From positions 1 to 28,113 of the forward strand of contig CAKQPE010000019.1 of assembly GCA_934256695.1 (NCBI GenBank): a stretch of 28,113 nt of DNA, written 5' to 3'. The DNA is from an uncultured Eubacteriales bacterium. GTDB lineage: Bacteria > Bacillota > Clostridia > Lachnospirales > Anaerotignaceae. The position numbers and the translations under genes were made by a program. Every line of letters starts with the position of its first letter. Within the stretch, counting starts at the first letter, position 1. Below, piece by piece: positions 7,414 through 15,489 of the stretch. Below the pieces are notes generated by a model. The model was not told the origin of the DNA and made no database searches. It worked only from the letters and a program-made list of their open reading frames with translations.

Positions 7414-10140
7414 ATGAAGAACTATTCTCAGGATGCCACACGCCGCAAAAGAAATTCAAGAAGGCGGAGAAGAAGAAAGAAAAAGACAACTATAGGCGTA
7501 TTATTTTTAAGAATATTTGTTGTACTTGCCATAGTTGGCTGCTTTGCTGTAGGCGGAGCATTTATAGGTGCATACACCGGTATTATAGAAAGTGTGGATT
7601 TGGAATCCATAGACGCAACACCGGAATCCTACACTTCCATAATATATGACTCCGAGGGGAACGAAATCGATACTCTTCATGGTGAAGAAAACCGTGAATA
7701 TGTAAAACTTTCTCAAATTCCACTCAATCTTCAACACGCAGTAATATCCATAGAAGACGAACGATTTTACGAACATAACGGCATTGACATAAAAGGTATG
7801 TTCAGAGCCATGTATGTAAACATCAAAAACAGGCATTTTTCTCAGGGTGCCAGCACTCTTACCCAGCAGCTTATGAAAAACGAGGTTCTTACATCAGAGA
7901 AAAAATTAAGCCGTAAAATCAAAGAACAGTATCTTGCCGTAAGCTATGAGAAACAGCTTGCCAAAAAGCTCGGTTCGAAGGAAAAAGCAAAGGATTATAT
8001 CCTTGAGCTGTATCTTAATACAATTTCTTTAAACCACGGTCTTAACGGTGTTGAAGCGGCAGCAAAATTTTATTTTGGCAAAGACGTAAGCGAACTCAGC
8101 CTTGCCCAGTGTGCGTCTATTGCAGGCATAACGAAAAACCCGTCTGCGTATTCGCCTTTGAGCCATCCGGACAACAACCGTGAAAGAATGCTTACCGTTC
8201 TTGATAAAATGCTCGACCTTGGATACATTACACAGTCCGAATATGATTCTGCCTGTGCAGAGGATATTGCTTCCGAGGTTGTAGGCTCAAACGATACAAA
8301 CGACGGAACAGAATCTTACCACAGCTACTTTGTTGACTCTGTAATTACAGAGCTTGCAAAACAGCTTATGGACGAAAAGAATATATCCAAAAAACAGGCT
8401 TATAACGCTATATACAGTGGTGGTTTGCAGATATACACAACCGTTGATACAAATATGCAGGAAATTATGGAGGACTCTTTTGCCGATGATTCCCTTTTCC
8501 CTCCTAACGGAAACAGCATTACCGCAAGCTATACAATATCTGTTGCAGACAACAGCACGGGAGAACAGTCAAATATATTCCGTGAAAAAGTTGTTGCAAA
8601 CAAAGCTGAAGCAGAAGAATTTGCACAGTCTGTCCGTGATGAAGTTCTTGACGGAAGCAAAACAATGATACTTGATAAACTTAATGTTGCACAGTCACTT
8701 CAGGCAGCAATGGTTATAATGGATTACCATAACGGACAGGTAAAAGCCATTGTAGGCGGACGTGAAAAAACAGGTGACCTTGTATTTAACCGTGCAACAC
8801 AAGCTTTAAGACAGCCCGGTTCATGCTTTAAAGTTCTTGCGGCATATGCCCCTGCCATTGACGAAGGGCTTGTAATGCCGGGAACAGGCATAAGGGACGA
8901 GCCTTTTGAATATAACGGCTGGAAGCCTAAAAACTGGTATTCCTCTGGTTACAGAGGTATGTGTACCGTTCGTGAAGGTATTCAGGATTCTCTCAACATT
9001 CTTGCCGCTAAAGTTATTGTAATGGTCGGTGTGGATACTTCTCTTAACTATCTCGAAAGTTTCGGCTTTACTACACTCGTTACAGATGTAGATGAAAACG
9101 GTCATACAGACCGCGGACCTGCCATTGCTCTCGGCGGTATTACAAACGGTGTATCCGTACTTGAACTTACGGCTGCTTACAGTGCTATAGCAAACAGCGG
9201 AGAATACATTAAACCAACTTTCTATACAAAGGTTCTTGATCATGACGGAAATGTTCTTATAGATAACCTATCACCAGATAGCCATAGGGTTATTAAAGAA
9301 ACCACCGCATATCTCCTTACCGATATGATGAAGGACGTAATTACAAAAGGTACCGGAAAACTTGCTCGGTTTAAAAATATAAATATGTCGGAAGCCGGAA
9401 AAACAGGTACTACAAGCGATGATAAAGACCTTGTTTTTGCAGGCTATACACCATATTACTGTGCCGGAATCTGGATGGGATACGATAACCCTAAAAAAAT
9501 CGAATATGATAAGAGTTATCACCTTATAATATGGAGAGATGTTATGGAAAAAATACATCAAGATCTTTCAGATCCGGGATTCACAAAACCTGACGGAATA
9601 AGCACAAGAAGTATTTGTTCTGCTTCGGGCAAATCACCTTCTGGGCTTTGTGCAAATGATTATTACGGCAACAGTATAGCTTCTGATATTTGTGATTCAA
9701 AGTTTGTTGATAATTCCGGAACCTGTACTCTCCATCAGGCATATACCGTTTGTGCCGACACAGGAAAACTTCCGGGTGATAACTGCCGTACAATGACCGT
9801 TGTGCTTGCCGTTTCGGAATCAAACGGAAACAAAGTTATAAAAAATGCACCTTCCGAGGCACCTGAAGGTAAGGTTTTAATTAATCTTAACGAAACTTGC
9901 GACGGAAATCACAAGCATAATGTTCCCGATGAGGAAGACGATGAAAACGAATCCGGCGGTGTAATAGCAGGTAACGAGTCCGAAAACAACACTTTAGACA
10001 ACAATAACAAACCCGCACCTTCTGCTCCGCCAACAGAACCGCCTGCGGAAAATCATACACCTTCTGCTCCTGCGGAAGAATCTAAGCCCGAAAACAACGG
10101 CGGCGGATTATCTACCCTTCCGGGAATAGCAGACGAGTAA
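7414..10140 (+). CDS. ponA: Class A penicillin-binding protein (PBP1A, glycosyltransferase/transpeptidase)
   Basis: A 908-aa bifunctional peptidoglycan synthase. A very basic cytoplasmic tail (RRRRRRKKK, residues 16-24) precedes one transmembrane helix at about 27-52. The GT51 domain begins near 85; the catalytic region EDERFYEHNGID has E114, and GASTLTQQLMKN follows. The transpeptidase domain has S470-x-x-K473 (written SCFK), S526-L-N528 and K663-T-G665, so both activities look intact. About 100 residues between the domains form an extra segment. The last 80 residues are acidic then Pro/Ala-rich and disordered, a common tail of clostridial PBP1. It polymerises glycan strands and crosslinks them outside the membrane. 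The ATG follows AAAGGAGG. It is monocistronic, ended by the terminator at 10147-10179. Confidence 0.96.
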   Translation: MKNYSQDATRRKRNSRRRRRRKKKTTIGVLFLRIFVVLAIVGCFAVGGAFIGAYTGIIESVDLESIDATPESYTSIIYDSEGNEIDTLHGEENREYVKLSQIPLNLQHAVISIEDERFYEHNGIDIKGMFRAMYVNIKNRHFSQGASTLTQQLMKNEVLTSEKKLSRKIKEQYLAVSYEKQLAKKLGSKEKAKDYILELYLNTISLNHGLNGVEAAAKFYFGKDVSELSLAQCASIAGITKNPSAYSPLSHPDNNRERMLTVLDKMLDLGYITQSEYDSACAEDIASEVVGSNDTNDGTESYHSYFVDSVITELAKQLMDEKNISKKQAYNAIYSGGLQIYTTVDTNMQEIMEDSFADDSLFPPNGNSITASYTISVADNSTGEQSNIFREKVVANKAEAEEFAQSVRDEVLDGSKTMILDKLNVAQSLQAAMVIMDYHNGQVKAIVGGREKTGDLVFNRATQALRQPGSCFKVLAAYAPAIDEGLVMPGTGIRDEPFEYNGWKPKNWYSSGYRGMCTVREGIQDSLNILAAKVIVMVGVDTSLNYLESFGFTTLVTDVDENGHTDRGPAIALGGITNGVSVLELTAAYSAIANSGEYIKPTFYTKVLDHDGNVLIDNLSPDSHRVIKETTAYLLTDMMKDVITKGTGKLARFKNINMSEAGKTGTTSDDKDLVFAGYTPYYCAGIWMGYDNPKKIEYDKSYHLIIWRDVMEKIHQDLSDPGFTKPDGISTRSICSASGKSPSGLCANDYYGNSIASDICDSKFVDNSGTCTLHQAYTVCADTGKLPGDNCRTMTVVLAVSESNGNKVIKNAPSEAPEGKVLINLNETCDGNHKHNVPDEEDDENESGGVIAGNESENNTLDNNNKPAPSAPPTEPPAENHTPSAPAEESKPENNGGGLSTLPGIADE

Positions 10141-10146
10141 AAAATT

Positions 10147-10179
10147 AAAACCTCAACGGCAAAATCGTTGAGGTTTTTT
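10147..10179. terminator. Bidirectional terminator between PBP1A and the stalk-domain protein
   Basis: A 10-bp perfect GC-containing stem (AACCTCAACG/CGTTGAGGTT) with a 7-nt loop. It has seven T on the plus side, and a T-rich tail on the minus side. It lies 10 nt past the PBP1A stop and 21 nt past the stop of the converging gene, so it can serve both. Confidence 0.85.
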
Positions 10180-10200
10180 GTTATATAAAATTCTTTACTT

Positions 10201-12732
10201 TTAAAGTTTAGTAATTGTTACCGTCTTTGTTTCTTCGTTCCACTGAACCTCTGCACCAAGCTCATCGGCTACAAATCTTATCGGCACATATGTACGGTCA
10301 TTTATGATTGTAGGAGCAACACCGTATTTTTCAAGTATTACGCCTATTGTCATTTTAATTTCTTTTCCGTCAATGTTAAGTGTAACTTCTTTTGTTGTAT
10401 CGTTCCAATCTACTGTTCCACCAAGAGTTTCTGTCACTATTCTTATTGGAACCAAAGTTCTGTCATTTCTTATAACGGGTGCAACATCGTTTTTAATTGT
10501 CTTTTCGTTTACGGTTACGTCTGTGTTCCCTATCTGCATTGTAATTACAGTAGGCTCTTTTTTGCCGTCTGATGTTGTTTCTTTGAAGTCAGCCTTTATG
10601 TCTACAGCTGTTGCAGGCATTGTAAATGTATATTTTCCGTTGCCTTTATCCGTAACTTTAATCTCATTGCCGCTTTCGTCTGTTACATTAATTTCGTCAA
10701 CTTCGTATCCTTCGTCCGGTGTAACGGTTATTGTTACGGTACTTCCCTTTGTGGCTGTATCTTTATCAATCTTTACTGTGCCGTTTTCGGTCTTTTTATC
10801 AACTGTTACATCGTTCTTCCTTGATGATGAAGAACCGCCGCCCGAAGATGAACTTCCGCCTGTATATGACGGATCGCTTGTATCCTCTTTTGAATCACTT
10901 TTGTTCTTTTCCCAAGCCGCATAAAGTGTAATATCATCTGTTACAGGCGTTGAAAAATCATATTCTTCCGTCAAAGCTTCATCTTTGAACCAACCTTTAA
11001 ATGTATATCCTTCTTTCGTAGGATTAACAGGTTTTGTAACTGTATCACCTTCGTTTACAGTCTGGCTTTCTGTTTCCGTACCGCCATTTGAATCAAATAT
11101 AATTGCAAATGCTGCTGATGTTGTAACAGTTGTTTTTAACGAAGCTGTTATTTCCACATCTCCACCCACCATTGTAAATGTTGTTTTTTCGCTGTTTTCA
11201 TCGGCAAGTGTTACATTTGCTGTATTTACAATCCATTTTTCAAACGCCTTTCCGTCAGGAACTTTTGCCGTAATTGTTACTGTCTTTCCTTCTGTCGCTT
11301 TTTCAAAATCTGCTGTACCGTCATTTACGGTTATTAAATACAATTTCTTTAATCCTGCTATTGCATCATTAATATCTTCTGCCATTTTGTCTACTTTACT
11401 CTGTTCTGCCAATGTTTTCTTGTAGTCTACGGCATTAACTGCTTCTTCTACGGCAGAAAAGTCCTCGTAATCATCTGGATTAAGTTTCTCTGCTTCTGCA
11501 ACAGCTTTTTCAACTGCCGTATAGTCTGCGGAAATATTTCTGCTGTCCCAATCAAATGTAGGGTGTTCAATTCCTGCCACCCAATTAATTCCGCTTTCTG
11601 CATTTTCTTGCAGTCCAGAGAGTATATCATCAGAAGTAAAATCATCAACTGCCGTACCTGCATCTACATCTTCCAAAGGTGTTGCGGCATATTTATTATC
11701 ATTAACCCAATAATTGTTTTCGACTGTGCCATCCCAGATATAGCCAACCCAACAACTGTTTACTTCTCCACTCTTGTCTGTTCCTATATCATCTGTAGCA
11801 ACCATACAGTTTTTAATTGTTGTTTGAGCGTCAGCATAGCCGATTATTCCTGCTGCTGCACCCTGTATGGAATTTACAATAATTTTTCCGCCAAACCAAC
11901 AGTCATTGATTGTAACCGTTCCGTCAAATCTTGCTCCGACTATACCACCCAAAGTGTCACATACAATCATAGGATCTTCGTAATAATCTTCCGAGTTTGT
12001 GTAATTGCCTGTAAGTGTTGCAGTAGAATAACAACCCGAAATAGTACAGCCTCTTAATGCAACACCGACTATACCACCGATATTTTTCTCTATTTTTGAA
12101 CCACCTTCAACAGAACCGCTTGTCCAACAATTTGTAATTTTAGATTTAAAAAGCCAGTCTACAAGTATGCCTTTGCCTGCCGCACTGTCATCACTTGGAT
12201 CAATCCAAATCTCGGCATTTTCAACACCAAGGTTTTTAATTTCACCTTCGTATACATTTCCGAAAAGTGCATTTCTTAAGTTATTATTTTCGTCATAGCC
12301 ATTTACATATGAGTCATGGGAATGTAAATTAGAAATAACGTGTCTTTGTCCGTCAAATATTCCACAGAAACTATATTCCGGATAATCTCCGCCATAACCT
12401 GTACCTATCGAAATCCACTCATGTCCCGATAAATCCAAATCATTATCAAGATAGAATGTTTTTCCTTTAAAATTTGTCTTTCCGGGATCTGTATTTACCA
12501 GTTTGGCCAAACCTGCAAGCTGTTCTGCCGTAGAGATATGATACTCTGTTTTATCTTCATTTCCTATGTACCAGCTTGTATCTGCCGCACCGTCCCAAGT
12601 GTCAACACTTGTCTGTTCCGATACAACTGAATTATTTTCCTGTTCCCCATTTTCTGCCGCCATAGCTGTTGACGGTATCATTGTTAAACACAATGAAAGC
12701 GATAACAGCATAGGCAAAATTCTTTTTTTCAT
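10201..12732 (-). CDS. Large secreted multidomain surface protein with C-terminal stalk (copper amine oxidase N-like) domains
   Basis: An 843-aa exported protein; residues 1-26 are a signal peptide ending AMAA. Residues about 60-380 form a beta-helix-like region with GLUG-type features (ISTAEQLAGLAKLVN, then FCGIFDGQRHVISNL and many G-G-I-V-G turns). A helical FIVAR-like segment is at about 399-462. InlB-type/List-Bact repeats follow: FDSNGG...GYTFKGWF...LYAAW at 543-606, with related EGK/GYEV beta modules at 463-535 and 644-715. Two stalk repeats marked by NDRTLVPIR and NDRTYVPIR fill 728-843. The copper amine oxidase name of the last domain does not imply an enzyme: no catalytic domain is seen. 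A role in adhesion or surface binding is inferred. ATG at 12732 with GAGGG 6 nt upstream. Its transcript must pass a terminator at 12759-12811. Confidence 0.85.
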   Translation of the reverse strand: MKKRILPMLLSLSLCLTMIPSTAMAAENGEQENNSVVSEQTSVDTWDGAADTSWYIGNEDKTEYHISTAEQLAGLAKLVNTDPGKTNFKGKTFYLDNDLDLSGHEWISIGTGYGGDYPEYSFCGIFDGQRHVISNLHSHDSYVNGYDENNNLRNALFGNVYEGEIKNLGVENAEIWIDPSDDSAAGKGILVDWLFKSKITNCWTSGSVEGGSKIEKNIGGIVGVALRGCTISGCYSTATLTGNYTNSEDYYEDPMIVCDTLGGIVGARFDGTVTINDCWFGGKIIVNSIQGAAAGIIGYADAQTTIKNCMVATDDIGTDKSGEVNSCWVGYIWDGTVENNYWVNDNKYAATPLEDVDAGTAVDDFTSDDILSGLQENAESGINWVAGIEHPTFDWDSRNISADYTAVEKAVAEAEKLNPDDYEDFSAVEEAVNAVDYKKTLAEQSKVDKMAEDINDAIAGLKKLYLITVNDGTADFEKATEGKTVTITAKVPDGKAFEKWIVNTANVTLADENSEKTTFTMVGGDVEITASLKTTVTTSAAFAIIFDSNGGTETESQTVNEGDTVTKPVNPTKEGYTFKGWFKDEALTEEYDFSTPVTDDITLYAAWEKNKSDSKEDTSDPSYTGGSSSSGGGSSSSRKNDVTVDKKTENGTVKIDKDTATKGSTVTITVTPDEGYEVDEINVTDESGNEIKVTDKGNGKYTFTMPATAVDIKADFKETTSDGKKEPTVITMQIGNTDVTVNEKTIKNDVAPVIRNDRTLVPIRIVTETLGGTVDWNDTTKEVTLNIDGKEIKMTIGVILEKYGVAPTIINDRTYVPIRFVADELGAEVQWNEETKTVTITKL

Positions 12733-12758
12733 AATATACCCTCTTTCCTTTTTAATAT

Positions 12759-12811
12759 AAAAAAGACGTTCCTATGGCATTATTTTAAACAATGTCATAA
12801 AAACGTCTTTT
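12759..12811 (-). terminator. Intrinsic terminator in the leader of the stalk-domain protein gene (candidate attenuator)
   Basis: On the minus strand AAAAGACGTT (12811-12802) pairs perfectly with AACGTCTTTT (12770-12761). An inner stem ATGACATT/AATGCCAT has one mismatch, and the stem runs straight into six T. Only 27 nt separate its end from the ATG of the 843-residue protein, and those hold the ribosome site, so no promoter fits. The 5' arm begins 1 nt after a TAA that is the stop of one phase of the mini-ORF upstream. Confidence 0.8.
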
Positions 12812-12840
12812 GTTACACAGAACTAAATTTGAATTGAACA

Positions 12841-12939
<99 letters not shown>

Positions 12940-12980
12940 GAGTGTCAACTCCTTTCTTGTAAAATCACCTTATCTTTTAT

Positions 12981-13009
12981 ATTATACTTCCTTTTTCTGT
13001 AAAATTCAA
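12981..13009 (-). promoter_or_regulatory. Sigma-A promoter driving the leader ORF and stalk-domain gene
   Basis: TTGAAT (13009-13004), a 17-nt spacer and an exact TATAAT (12986-12981) on the minus strand. The start is expected near 12974, giving a leader of about 240 nt before the large gene. It holds the mini-ORF, the microsatellite and the terminator. This is the only good promoter seen upstream of the 843-residue protein. The DNA from 13010 to 13060 holds nothing recognisable. Confidence 0.75.
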
Positions 13010-13059
13010 TCCTACCAAAGTATGATTAATTAAAGTTAGCCACATTCTATTAACCGTAT

Positions 13060-13100
13060 AAAAAAACGAAGTACATTGCACCATTCAATATACTTCGTTT
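13060..13100 (-). terminator. Intrinsic terminator after sigH
   Basis: A 10-bp stem AAACGAAGTA/TACTTCGTTT with a further ATTG/CAAT pair inside, followed on the minus strand by seven T. It lies about 36 nt past the sigH stop and closes the cysE-to-sigH operon. Confidence 0.85.
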
Positions 13101-13135
13101 AAGTTTGATTAAGTTTTTTGAAAATCCCACTTTTT

Positions 13136-13762
13136 CTATTCGGCATGAACTTCTTGAACAAACTTCTCCGTTTTTTTCTTCACCCTCTGTAAAGCATTGT
13201 CTATTGACTTTTCGGGCTTTCCCGTTATCTCGGCAATCCTGCTGTAGCTTCTGCCCTGAAGATAAAGACTGAGTACCTGTGATTCAAAAGAACTTAAAGC
13301 CTTTGAAAAATGCTCAAGAATAAAGTTCTTGTTCTCTATACCTATAAATATTGCTTCTGGACTTGTGGCTTCTTCCGTTTTAAGGAAATCAATATATGTT
13401 TCTTCCTCATCACTTCCATATACCTGTTTATTAAGTGATACAGATGAATTAAGAGGTATATGTTTTTGTCTGTTTGCAGTTTTTATAGCAGTTATTATCT
13501 GTCTGTTTATACACAAATCGGCAAAGCTTCTGAAAGACGCATTTTTTTCCGGATGATAATCTCTTACTGCTTTATATAGCCCTATCATTCCTTCTTGTAT
13601 AATATCTTCTCTGTCTGCACCAATCAAAAAATATGCCCTTGCTTTGCTTTTTACCAGTGTTTTATATTTATTAAGCAGATAATCCTGAGCCATCTGGTCA
13701 CCACTTCGCACCAATTCAATTATCTGCTCGTCACTTATACTATCGTACTCATTTACCGACAT
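13136..13762 (-). CDS. sigH: RNA polymerase sigma-H factor (sporulation/stationary phase)
   Basis: A 208-aa sigma-70-family factor. The core-binding region 2.2 motif EDIIQEGMIGLYKAVRDY is near residues 52-69, region 2.4 with INRQIITAIKTANRQKH near 85-101, and a C-terminal region 4 helix-turn-helix with GRSYSRIAEITGKPEKSIDNALQRVKKK. Length and sequence match Spo0H/SigH, which directs early sporulation and stationary-phase transcription. ATG at 13762 with AGGAG 6 nt upstream, overlapping the yacP stop. Position after yacP is the conserved order. It is the last gene of a run that starts behind a cysteine T-box; an internal promoter may also exist but none was clear. Confidence 0.95.
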   Translation of the reverse strand: MSVNEYDSISDEQIIELVRSGDQMAQDYLLNKYKTLVKSKARAYFLIGADREDIIQEGMIGLYKAVRDYHPEKNASFRSFADLCINRQIITAIKTANRQKHIPLNSSVSLNKQVYGSDEEETYIDFLKTEEATSPEAIFIGIENKNFILEHFSKALSSFESQVLSLYLQGRSYSRIAEITGKPEKSIDNALQRVKKKTEKFVQEVHAE

Positions 13763-13770
13763 TGCTTCTC

Positions 13771-14289
13771 CTATTTCTGCCTTCGCATCATCTCAAGTAT
13801 ACTGCGTGTGTTTTCATCAAGATTATCCATGAGCAGATTGCTTTTAGGCGGTTTATTTTGAATAAATGTTTCACGCATTGTCTTTTGTGCATCTTTAATT
13901 TCCAGCTTTAATTCTCTTGCGGACATTCTTGATGCACCGTTTCCCAGTATAATAAGCTGTTCCAATCCGTCAGATGTGGCAACACGTATTTTACATTCTC
14001 TCGGCATACGATTTACTGTTTTTTCTATATAATGGTCGGCTGTCTCCGCCTCTTTTGTATATACAACAAATATGTTGTTGTATTCAAAGGCAGTGCCTAT
14101 GTTTCCCTTAACAAGGTATCCGTCAAAAACCACTATTACAGTTAAGTGACTTTTAAACCCCTGATAATTGCTCATTATATCCATAAGCTTGTGCCTTGCA
14201 CTTTCAAGGCTCACCTCGGAAAGCTCCAGCAACTCCGGCCATGCGTGTATAACATTATATCCGTCTACCAAAAGATATTCTCTTTTCAA
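13771..14289 (-). CDS. yacP: YacP-like NYN (PIN-fold) endoribonuclease
   Basis: A 172-aa NYN-domain protein (B. subtilis YacP/Rae1 family). It opens with the acidic motif LLVDGYNVIHAWPEL (residues 5-19), continues with VVFDG near 53-57 and YTKEAETADHYIEK around 77-90, which carry the aspartates of the metal site, and has ATSDGLEQ near 104-111. Rae1 cuts mRNA within the ribosome A site. The start is TTG at 14289 with GAGGG 7 nt upstream; the only nearby ATG leads at once to a stop. It is 15 nt after rlmB and 8 nt before sigH. Confidence 0.9.
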   Translation of the reverse strand: MKREYLLVDGYNVIHAWPELLELSEVSLESARHKLMDIMSNYQGFKSHLTVIVVFDGYLVKGNIGTAFEYNNIFVVYTKEAETADHYIEKTVNRMPRECKIRVATSDGLEQLIILGNGASRMSARELKLEIKDAQKTMRETFIQNKPPKSNLLMDNLDENTRSILEMMRRQK

Positions 14290-14304
14290 CTACAATCCCT
14301 CATT

Positions 14305-15066
14305 TCAGGAGTTGCCTCTCTGACGCACAACTTCGTACATAAACAAAGCTGCTGCTACTGAGGCATTGAGAGATGAAATCTCACCGTACATAGGTATAGA
14401 AACCGTAAAGTCACATTTTTCCTTTACAAGTCTGCCTACACCATCGCCTTCACTGCCTATTACAAGAGCAATCGGTCCTTTCAGATCAGACTCAAAATAG
14501 CTTTTGCCGTCCATATCTGTACAGGCTATCCAAAGACCTTCTTTTTTAAGGTCATCTATTGTTTTTGCTATGTTCGTAACCTTTGCAACAGGAACATATT
14601 CTATGGCTCCTGCCGATGTTTTGGCAACAGTTGCCGTAAGACCTACAGAACGTCTTTTTGATATAATAACGCCGTCTGCACCTGCCGCATCTGCCGTTCT
14701 CAATATTGCACCAAGGTTATGCGGATCTGTTATTTCGTCAAGAATAATTATAAACGGATCCTTGCCCTTTTGTCTTGCTCTTTCAAGAATATCTTCCACA
14801 TCAACATAGCTGTGGGAAGAAACAATGGCTATTACTCCCTGATGATTTTTTGTCTGGCTCATTTCATCAAGTCTGCGTCTTTCCACCTGCTGAAGTACAA
14901 CGCCTTTTTCGGCTGCCATTGACATAATTCGTCTTATAGTTCCTTCTGTATTTCCCTTTGCTACTATTATTTTTTCTATGTCTCTGCCACTTTTAAAAAC
15001 TTCCAAAACGGCATTTCTTCCTTCTACCTGATTTTCATTAAATCTTTTCTCGGTATCTTTTTCCAA
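14305..15066 (-). CDS. rlmB: 23S rRNA 2'-O-ribose methyltransferase RlmB (TrmH/SpoU family)
   Basis: A 253-aa SpoU-class enzyme that methylates a ribose 2'-OH of 23S rRNA (Gm2251 in E. coli) with S-adenosylmethionine. An N-terminal L30e-like substrate-binding domain begins EGRNAVLEVFKSG (residues 16-28). The knotted SPOUT domain has motif 1 DPHNLGAILRTADAAGADGVI, motif 2 LVIGSEGDGVGRL and motif 3 IPMYGEISSLNASVAAALFMYE. It starts at TTG 15066 with AAGGAG 7 nt upstream, within the end of mrnC, 2 nt after the mrnC stop. The tight packing indicates translational coupling. The position before yacP is the classical order. Confidence 0.93.
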   Translation of the reverse strand: MEKDTEKRFNENQVEGRNAVLEVFKSGRDIEKIIVAKGNTEGTIRRIMSMAAEKGVVLQQVERRRLDEMSQTKNHQGVIAIVSSHSYVDVEDILERARQKGKDPFIIILDEITDPHNLGAILRTADAAGADGVIISKRRSVGLTATVAKTSAGAIEYVPVAKVTNIAKTIDDLKKEGLWIACTDMDGKSYFESDLKGPIALVIGSEGDGVGRLVKEKCDFTVSIPMYGEISSLNASVAAALFMYEVVRQRGNS

Positions 15067-15068
15067 TT

Positions 15069-15485
15069 CTATTCTCCTTCTATATCCATGCCGATTTTAA
15101 ACAACTCAACGGCTCTGTCCATTCTCTTTTCAAGGAATAAATATCCGAAAAGAGCCTCTAATCCCGTAGCGTGTCTGTAATCGGTTATATCCGCATTTTT
15201 AGGTGATGTATAGCTTTTTGCGTTTCTTCCTTTTTTAAATACGGAATGTTCTTCCTCTGTAAGAATACCTTCTATTTTAAAATATATATCCGACTGGCTT
15301 TTTGCTTTAACAATGGCACTTGTCTTTCTGTGCAGAACATTTACCGGAGCGTTTCCATTTGAAACCGTCAATGTACGGGCAATTATCTCAAAAACAGCAT
15401 CGCCTATGTACGCAAGCACAAGAGGCGAAAGCTGTCTTGGATTAATCTCCTTAAAGCCGTCAAGGACTTCGTCTATTCCACTCAA
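15069..15485 (-). CDS. mrnC: Mini-ribonuclease III
   Basis: A 138-aa RNase III catalytic domain without the double-stranded RNA-binding domain, which matures 23S rRNA in Firmicutes. The signature LAYIGDAVFEI near residues 24-34 supplies catalytic acidic residues, and RHATGLEALFGYLFL holds the second set. A longer GTG reading at 15512 is in frame and overlaps cysS, but it has no space for a ribosome site. The TTG at 15485 has AGGAG 8 nt upstream and starts 4 nt after the cysS stop, so it is preferred. It sits between cysS and rlmB, as in Bacillus. Confidence 0.9.
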   Translation of the reverse strand: MSGIDEVLDGFKEINPRQLSPLVLAYIGDAVFEIIARTLTVSNGNAPVNVLHRKTSAIVKAKSQSDIYFKIEGILTEEEHSVFKKGRNAKSYTSPKNADITDYRHATGLEALFGYLFLEKRMDRAVELFKIGMDIEGE

Positions 15486-15489
15486 AATA

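Noticed and set aside
10201..10560. Copper amine oxidase enzyme activity
   Set aside because: Only the small stalk-type repeats that carry this domain name are present; the catalytic oxidase domain is absent.
10304..10924. 206-residue plus-strand ORF rich in V, S, T and F
   Set aside because: It lies antisense to the stalk-domain protein, has no ribosome site, and its composition is a by-product of the opposite strand's codons.
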